NCBI GenBank assembly: GCA_018806985.1
Contig: JADANN010000380.1
Span: forward strand, 1,490,501-1,554,500
Source of the DNA: Angiostrongylus vasorum
Taxonomy: Eukaryota > Nematoda > Chromadorea > Rhabditida > Metastrongylidae
Length of the DNA stretch: 64,000 nucleotides
Reading direction: 5' to 3'
Shown here: positions 58,601-64,000 of the stretch, one piece after another
Layout of the letters: the number at the start of each line of letters is the position of its first letter
Position numbering within the stretch: position 1 is the stretch's first letter
Program-made: the position numbers and the translations under genes
The notes under the pieces: generated by a model
Databases searched by the model: none
The model's input: the letters and a program-made list of their open reading frames with translations, nothing else
What the model was told of the DNA's origin: nothing

Positions 58601-60392
58601 GAAGGCGGAACGAAGAACACGCATGGTGTGGTGGTGAACATGTCAGCCCGGGAAAGAGTAGTGACGAGCCTCGATCCTCGCCGCAGACACCTGCTGTCCG
58701 GAGTCCTGCAAATATTGCAGCATCATTGTAGTTGTACTTCACGTCTCCGTATAATGCTTTTAGGACATTCGTTTTCTTGGGAAGAGCTTATATGTTGGAT
58801 TCAATGTCCCAATAACCGCATCACAAGTGTGCGTGATTGTTTACTAAGTACCTCAAGTTGCAGTAAGTCATATCCACTTATGTTAACAACAGCGTGGTTC
58901 GTCAGAGTTCATCAGCAACGCGACGTATTTCTTTCACTGCATAGATTTATCATCAGTATTAAGCCAAAGTAACAGTATTCTTAGCATACTTCTTCTATTC
59001 ATGTGAATGATCAATTATCGATCATATTTAAGGCATGTGTGGTGCGAAGCTTCATTTCTGCTTCTTATATGGCAAGAGGTTCGTTGGCTGGTAAACTGTG
59101 TGCTTGACGATTACGCCAATTCTGGTCAAGCACTTAACGATTTCTTGCCATCGTTTATGCGATGGTTGAATAAGGTAATATAAAGGAAATATATTGCATT
59201 TTATTTATTGCAAATATTTAAGTTCGACCCCTGAAGACAGGTGGAGAAGAGGTTAGCGAGGATGTAGGTTGGTCGACCCTAAGATACTGCCCCCATGTTA
59301 TGTATAGTTGAAGGGGAAAAGCTCATTGTTCTATCGAATATCAAAAGGGAATAGAGTTATTGTTCTCTGAACTAGGCACATTGTATTTGACTTTATGAGG
59401 CAGTGGTGAAGACGGTTTGTTTTTTTTCTCTGAATGTTGCTTTAAACATTCGACTAAAACACTGGCAGTAGGAAGTAATAGTGAAGAGAAATTTATGCAA
59501 CTTTAGTTGTGTAACTTTACACGTAATATTAGTTTCATTCCACAGGCTGCGAAAGACGACTCCAGTTTCATCACGAGTTTCATAAGCAGCAAGAAAACTG
59601 CACATTCGCCACGGTATTTTTCCTAACTCCTCTGCATTTACTGTTTGCAACTCATATGTTTCTTATTTCGAACGCTCACTATTGTTTTACAGTATGCGTG
59701 TAATCTTTATAATTCTGGAGTTGTATTTAACACAACAAATGATGGGAGAAAATCAACTGCCGCGAGCAACAGAAGGTGCACCGGTGCTGAATAGTAGGAT
59801 CAATGCATTAAAAGAAGTAGCTGCCATTAAGGTGATCGCATTTTTCCGCTTACATCTCAACATTTCGCTACATGTTGTTTGCTCCACTAGGTCCTTCTAT
59901 ATTAACACTGTCAAGAGCGCGTGTGGAGCAGTGCTCGGAGGGGGCCCTGCACAACATATGGGTTCGATTCCCGCGTCCCAATCTCACCGAGCCTTCCATC
60001 CCTACGGGGTCTGCAAATTGGTACCACACTTGTCTGGAAGAATAGCAGCAGTGGGTCGATACATCGGTAGGCCACCGCGAGTCATTGTAAAGGCCAGATA
60101 TGCATTCAATCACCTCCAACGATACATAATGAAGTCGAATGCATGGCCCATCTCTCAGGGATTTTTCAACACCGAGAGCTTTACACTTTACTATCGTGTT
60201 AACAGTACGTGGTGTTTACGTCATGCCTTTCAGGCAAATCAACAGTTCGCTGCGGCGTTCAACATTGCCACACCATTTTTCGTTCAGGTGGAGTCGCATC
60301 ATATTGCTTCCGCTCCTAGTCTTCTTCTTCTGTGTTCGAGAGCATTATATAAAGAGAATTTCCTGTCCGATGTAGAACATTCCATACCTTAA
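49661..60392 (+). CDS. epg-5: EPG-5, autophagosome-lysosome tethering factor, 9 exons, complete
   Basis: Exons 49661-55503, 57478-57656, 58143-58220, 58296-58451, 58764-58862, 59050-59174, 59546-59613, 59693-59831 and 60234-60392 join in phase to 2281 residues (human EPG5 about 2580, C. elegans about 1600). I start at 49661 because EAVRPKKSRPKER matches the EPG5 N-terminus and a TTTCTGTAG acceptor lies just upstream; the frame is also open back to 49565. Residues 1-150 look disordered. Then HYEKDKHGLLTEQNLLAFYH, the family's conserved entry, and an acidic WTILSDDDEEG near residue 469, also conserved. The rest is alpha-helical. EPG-5 is a Rab7 effector that tethers autophagosomes to late endosomes/lysosomes. 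Exon 1 is 5843 bases without an intron. The exon 6 acceptor (GTGCGAAG) is weak. Introns hold SINEs; the last one, 402 bases with a family A SINE, is open in frame. Confidence 0.95.
55770..55945 (+). mobile_element. family D variant
   Basis: GGGCCTCAGTGGTCGAGTG head and AATATCTCAGCATCATTGTG end. The head resembles that at 17080, a subfamily of D. Confidence 0.65.
56325..56645 (-). mobile_element. SINE family C
   Basis: ACGCCACCCATCTTCACAC to GGTGAGCCTGAGCCGAGGTC; reverse orientation, head partly lost. Confidence 0.8.
56930..57225 (-). mobile_element. SINE family C
   Basis: Second reverse copy, with ACACGTGGGTTTGGAAGC and GGAGGGATGAGAAGCTTGG, diverged. Confidence 0.7.
57825..58110 (+). mobile_element. 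family D element, full copy
   Basis: GCCTCGGCTTAACTGGGTTC start, GCGTTGTGATGAACGC and GTGTTCGATCCTCACC (B box), end ATCTCAGCATCATTGTGG and GGCAGTAAATAAAAAAG. In EPG-5 intron 2. Confidence 0.8.
58565..58745 (+). mobile_element. family D element, 5' truncated
   Basis: ATTGCTGATAGCGCCTATAA start, GGTGTGGTGGTGAACATG, end TGCAGCATCATTGTAG; in EPG-5 intron 4, 18 bases before exon 5. Confidence 0.75.
59915..60190 (+). mobile_element. SINE family A inside an in-frame intron
   Basis: Sense-oriented copy in the last EPG-5 intron, with head GTGTGGAGCAGTGCTCGG and tail GAGAGCTTTACACTTTA. Confidence 0.92.
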
Positions 60393-60572
60393 CTTTGTGA
60401 TATCGTCCTTCTTTCTCGTTTGACAAACCATTGTTAATATGAACTGTTGATGAACTTAAAGGTCATGTAAGTAAAAATGCAATTATTTTAATACCGGTGA
60501 ATAATTTATGACGTTGTACAGTGTCTTCAGGAAGTCAGTCAGTATTGATCCTACCGGGAACTCCATAAGTGC

Positions 60573-60578
60573 TAATAA
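60573..60578 (+). terminator. poly(A) signal AATAAA, EPG-5
   Basis: AATAAA about 180 bases after the EPG-5 stop codon. Confidence 0.5.
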
Positions 60579-60704
60579 ATGATTTGTGGACAAGTTTCGT
60601 TTATGGAAACATATAGACGTCACGCACTAACATAATTATTTCCCACACATCGAACGATAAATTCCTAGCTTTTGGCTACAATCGTAGTTTCCCTTTCGGT
60701 AATA

Positions 60705-60965
60705 TTTTAAGAACCGACTTTCTTTTAACCTCAACGTAACGGATCAATATGTGTTCTGTCACTGGTAAGCCAACACGAGGTTAATAAAAAAGATTTATTC
60801 GAGTAACGTTTAGACATCTTCGTCTTCCTCAGAGCCGGTGATCCCAATCGATGGACGTAGTAATCTATGGTATATTGGTCGACCATCAAAGCGGATCACT
60901 GGGTCTGAGGAAGATGAAGATGTCGAAACGTTAGCCGAATGAATTTTTTTTACCAACTTATTTTG
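60705..60965. repeat. inverted PLE terminal repeats with two hammerhead motifs
   Basis: 60802-60836 (minus) has GGCU-CUGAGGA and a good stem II, but the core reads UAAA. 60901-60936 (plus) has CUGAGGA, GAUG/UGUC, GAAA and CGUU-AGCC, with stem I mismatched. The arms face each other across about 65 bases. Confidence 0.65.
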
Positions 60966-61140
60966 GTAATTTTTTCCTTGAATTTCAGCAGCATGAGGTA
61001 AGAAACTGCTGTCCTTTTACAATACGGTGAAATTTGTGTACCGTTTTTTGTTGTAAGAAGGAAGTTCTATTGGTGAACAGATTAAGGTTTCATATTTTAA
61101 CACAAAAGTAACGATATAAAATACATAGTGGTTGCTGGTG

Positions 61141-61377
61141 TTAAAGTTCGAAGGCTGAAACACTTTCGGGTTTGTAAGCTTTGCAGTCAATGCGTATTGT
61201 TGCAACTCCGTCAGCGGACGACTCAGATTGCGCCGAATTCTTTTTGGTGGAAGTAAGACCATTAGGATTTTCAGGTTCTTGGTAAGGCACATGTACTGGT
61301 ATGCTTGGATGCAGCGTCCTTTCCTGTCGTGCAAGCACCAGCACATTCCCATCCGTTGCATTGCGATCGTCGTCCAT
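61141..61377 (-). CDS. small single-exon protein, 78 residues, unidentified
   Basis: ATG-started, hydrophilic (landmarks DDDRNATDGNVLVLARQ, HPSIPVHVPYQEPENPNG, VATIRIDCKAYKPESVSAF), no signal peptide or membrane segment. The start is 50 bases from that of the divergent gene at 61428. I do not recognise a family. Composition and absence of repeats favour a real gene, but a single exon this short is weak evidence. Confidence 0.4.
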   Translation of the reverse strand: MDDDRNATDGNVLVLARQERTLHPSIPVHVPYQEPENPNGLTSTKKNSAQSESSADGVATIRIDCKAYKPESVSAFEL

Positions 61378-61427
61378 GGTCGTGATTCGCTTTGAATGTG
61401 GAGATTTGTAGAGTTTTTTCTTGTTTT

Positions 61428-62468
61428 ATGGAGCGTTTACAGCTGGATATACTACTGACTGGTTTTGGATGCAAACATGCCGGTCCGTCTTGTAGGTTGT
61501 CATCGTACAGTACGCTTGTGTCTAGTTCGAGTCTATACTACCGTTCTTGTCCACATGTCCGCGACTGCTCGCATTAGTTTTCCGACCAATCTATTTTTCG
61601 TCTTCAGTGTGCCGGATCTTAAATCTCGAAGATGGGATAACCCTAGAAAGTCATAACTGTAGAGTGCTGCTAAATGGTAGGTGTTGGTCATATTTCAGAA
61701 GACATCGTTCAAACACTTCAAGTATAGTGCAAGTTCCTGAATTACCTGGACACTTGGATGGCCCGTCCTCACTGGTTGTGGGGTCCCAGCATAATTTTCA
61801 TTGTTTCACAGTGTTGCTGGTCTAACCATTGTATTTCCCTGGAGTCCCGAGGTCAACCACAAAGTCTGCCCCCAGCTCGTCACTACCGCAGGCCAGTCGT
61901 TGCCCTTGTGGATCAGATGGAGATTTGCTACCATTCGACTTCTCTGGTACCTGGACGATGGTGGACCCTAGTATTGGTTTACTTTTAGCTGGGCTTAACG
62001 ATGGAAATGCCGGACCCCTTCTCAGCTTAGGGATGCGCTGCCGGAGAGATGGACCCCCCCGCTGTACAACGCAGCCCGACACCCCCAGGAACACTTCCCA
62101 GCCACGATGAGGCGGTAAACCATCGTGATGATTATTCTACTACATCGATCCTTAACCATGATTTTCCACTCTTCTTTTTGAATCTTCTTTTTTCCTTTTT
62201 TTTTCCTTCGTCAGATTTCATATCCCGATCGGCGAATCAAATTGAACAAGCGGAGTTTCGTTCGACAGGAAGCGATTCTATCCTCAGATGCTTCCTTAGT
62301 GTTTCCACCTGCTCTGCTTGCGAAAAACGTTCGAAAACCTCGAATTTTTTAGGAACTCTTAAAAAGTTGGGTTTTGGTGAGATTTCGAATGAAAATATGG
62401 TTCTAGGAAATATACAATACCTTCAGACAGTAAACAGAAGTCGGCAAAGGGCTCAGGTTCCTAACTAG
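61428..62468 (+). CDS. small three-exon gene, about 118 residues, unidentified
   Basis: Exons 61428-61461 (ATG, ERLQLDILLT), 61608-61676 (acceptor GTCTTCAG; CRILNLEDGITLESHNCRVL) and 62215-62468 (acceptor CCTTCGTCAG after a long pyrimidine run; FISRSANQIEQAEFRSTG, then LGTLKKLGFGEISNENMVLG, stop TAG) join in phase. Exons 2 and 3 have good splice signals; exon 1 is a phase-compatible guess (donor GTTTTG). A family B repeat fills intron 2. It sits between EPG-5 and the DnaJ gene. No family recognised. Confidence 0.4.
61738..62125 (+). repeat. interspersed repeat family B
   Basis: GACACTTGGATGGCCCGTCC to ATGAGGCGGTAAACCATCG; best preserved copy. Confidence 0.88.
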
Positions 62469-62534
62469 TCTAGTTATCGATAAGTTATCAGCAATTATCA
62501 AAAAAATCAACGTAGTCGCAAATACAACCACAAT

Positions 62535-62690
62535 GGTGCTACGATAATTGCAAAACTCTGGATCGCAGGTATCTGCGATGAGGAACGAACACGCTGTTAC
62601 TCTTTCTGGGAGCTAACGTGTTCATCACCACACCATACGGACCCTTCGTTTCGTCATTCTCTCGGCTAATTTTCTATCTACCAGTGTCAT
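62535..62690 (-). mobile_element. family D element, truncated
   Basis: GGTATCTGCGATGAGGAACG, TGTTCATCACCACACCATAC and TCATTCTCTCGGCTAATTTT match the family on the minus strand. Confidence 0.7.
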
Positions 62691-62947
62691 AAAGAATTTA
62701 AAGTAGTCGCGAGTGCTTAAATTACGAGTAACAGTACGAAAAGATTCCATGTACTACCGACGGTGCATCGACGACTCTCTCGAGATTATTGATTACTTCG
62801 CGATAGCGCTTGTAGCACTGCGCAAGACCCGCCGGCATGTACAGGTTTCCTCTTCGCTTAGTACAAGACTCTTCCGTATACTGGTTTCGTAAAGTGAATC
62901 AAGGTTTCTTCGAGTTCTTAAATTCACTGATGTACTGCCGTAAATAA

Positions 62948-63222
62948 GGCCGCGTGTAGCGCAGTGGTCGGGGGGCGCTCTGCAACACACATGGGATCGA
63001 TTCCCGCGCCTTTGGTCCATGGCAAATTGCTATCAGACTTGTCTGGGAGGATAGCAGCACTGGCTCGATACATCGGTAGGCCATTGCGAATCATCGTAAA
63101 GGCGGGATATGTATTCGGTCACCTCCAACGATGCTTGATGAAGTCTAACGCATGCCGCATCCCTCAGGGATTGATCAATGCCGAGAGCTTTATCCTTTAT
63201 CCTTTATCCTTCATCCTTCATA
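62948..63222 (+). mobile_element. SINE family A with clear tail repeat
   Basis: GCGTGTAGCGCAGTGGTCGG head, about 20 bases missing after the B box, and tail of repeated TTTATCC/TTCATCC units. Confidence 0.92.
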
Positions 63223-63515
63223 CTACCGTTAATTTTCTCCGCTCAACTGTATTCGGACAGCAGTCGTTTGTAGTGCATCAAAGTCAGTTTGTTATTGAAG
63301 ACTGATTTGTTGCTACCGAAATAGTGTAGATTTAAGCACTGGACTGAGTTCGTTGTTCTGGTAATCGTCTGAGAAGTCTGATTTATCCGTTCTCTTAAAA
63401 TCGAAATGTTAGCTGTACCTGAGTTGTGTTTCCAATTTGGCGTTGTGATGCAATCACGTTGCTGTTGCAGACACGAAGTGTTGTACTACTTAGTTAATTG
63501 CCTGACTACTGCCGG

Positions 63516-63845
63516 ATGCGACTATATTTGACCCCATATGCGATCCTGGTGGTATGCTTGGTTGGCTCAGACTACCCACGAGATCCTTATGCAACACTTG
63601 GCTTGTCCAAGAATGCTAATATTAGAGAGATAAAGAGAGCATACAAACAGCTGGCCAAAGAATGGCATCCAGACAAGAACACCGCTCCGGACGCGCAGGA
63701 GCGATTTGTGGCGATCAGTCGGGCGTACGAGCTACTATCCGATCCGCTGAAGAAAGAGCGATTCGACAAATTTGGGACCATTGACGACACTCCTCAATCT
63801 GCGTCATATCACCACCAGCATGGGTTTTCTGGATTTGAGCATTTT
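63516..63845 (+). CDS. dnj-8: DNAJC16/DNJ-8-like ER DnaJ protein, first exon only
   Basis: ATG at 63516 begins a signal peptide (RLYLTPYAILVVCLVG), then DPYATLGLSKNANIREIKRA, the J domain with HPD at residues 51-53, and AYELLSDPLKKERFDKFG. The exon ends at 63845 in a GTAAGT donor, phase 0, and the gene runs off the window. Signal peptide plus a J domain right at the N-terminus is the layout of DNAJC16 (C. elegans DNJ-8), an ER J protein with thioredoxin-like domains; those domains would lie outside the window. A TTGTTGCAG-like acceptor at about 63471 may be a spliced-leader site. From memory, C. elegans epg-5 and dnj-8 are neighbours (C56C10.12 and .13), which supports the call. Confidence 0.85.
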
Positions 63846-64000
63846 GTAAGTAGCTTATCAGAATCTGATTGCAGATGTGTTTCATACGACTTAACGGGAA
63901 AGCTATTGGGCAAAGGTTCCACTTTTTTTCATTTGTAAATGTCGTTTTTCACTATGTTGCTGCCAGTTATTGTCCTGGACGGTGGTTGAAGAAGTTTATT

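Noticed and set aside
59682..60392. 236-codon frame taken as one gene
   Set aside because: It is EPG-5 exon 8, the last intron (with a SINE) and exon 9 read through; kept only as an intron-retention observation.
62948..63020. tRNA gene candidates at the heads of family A and C copies (also 26758, 32990, 39569)
   Set aside because: A and B boxes exist, but the cloverleaf is degraded and the sequence continues into a shared repeat body: SINEs, not tRNAs.

Overview
The window looks like nuclear DNA of a strongylid (hookworm-type) nematode, most likely Ancylostoma. Genes are split by GT-AG introns with short T-rich acceptors. The best-supported genes are nematode or animal orthologues: a HOOK/ZYG-12 dynein adaptor, an LRRC57-like protein, an RNF170-like E3 ligase, EPG-5, a DNAJC16/DNJ-8-like protein, a NUDT7/8-like Nudix hydrolase and a trypsin-like protease. 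Introns and intergenic DNA are packed with retroelements I associate with hookworm genomes: Penelope-like elements (PLE), RTE-type LINEs and several tRNA-derived SINE families. Species assignment is inference.

Layout. 1-5.7 kb: two degenerate PLE copies head to head, with palindromic terminal repeats carrying hammerhead-ribozyme motifs. 5.7-9.8 kb: an RTE-type LINE followed by an inverted duplicate of its 3' part. 10.5-13.7 kb (-): 5' exons of a Nudix CoA-diphosphatase-like gene. 13.8-16.3 kb (-): fragments of an unidentified membrane-protein gene. 18.5-29.2 kb (-): a complete 13-exon HOOK gene (684 codons, all splice phases agree). 29.4-40.5 kb (+): a four-exon secreted trypsin-like protease (283 codons) with an 8.4-kb first intron holding repeats and a probable nested minus-strand gene. 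41.4-43.2 kb (-): LRRC57-like. 47.1-49.4 kb (-): RNF170-like. 49.7-60.4 kb (+): EPG-5 (2281 codons), whose first exon is 5.8 kb without an intron. 61.1-61.4 kb (-) and 61.4-62.5 kb (+): two small unidentified genes, head to head. 63.5 kb to the edge (+): first exon of a DnaJ/thioredoxin-type DNAJC16-like gene.

Gene organisation. Three pairs are divergent with start codons about 50-230 bp apart (HOOK/protease, RNF170/EPG-5, the two small genes), so shared bidirectional promoters are plausible. HOOK, EPG-5 and RNF170 all act on intracellular membranes (dynein linkage, autophagosome-lysosome fusion, ER ubiquitination), but the sequence does not show joint regulation.

Repeat biology. Four recurrent SINE-like families (called A, B, C and D here) account for about 40 insertions. 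Family A (about 280 bp, clear A and B boxes, TTTATCC-type tail) has 12 near-full copies plus one fragment. Many elements occur as inverted pairs. Exon models were derived by reading splice sites and matching reading phases by eye; no alignment or gene finder was run.
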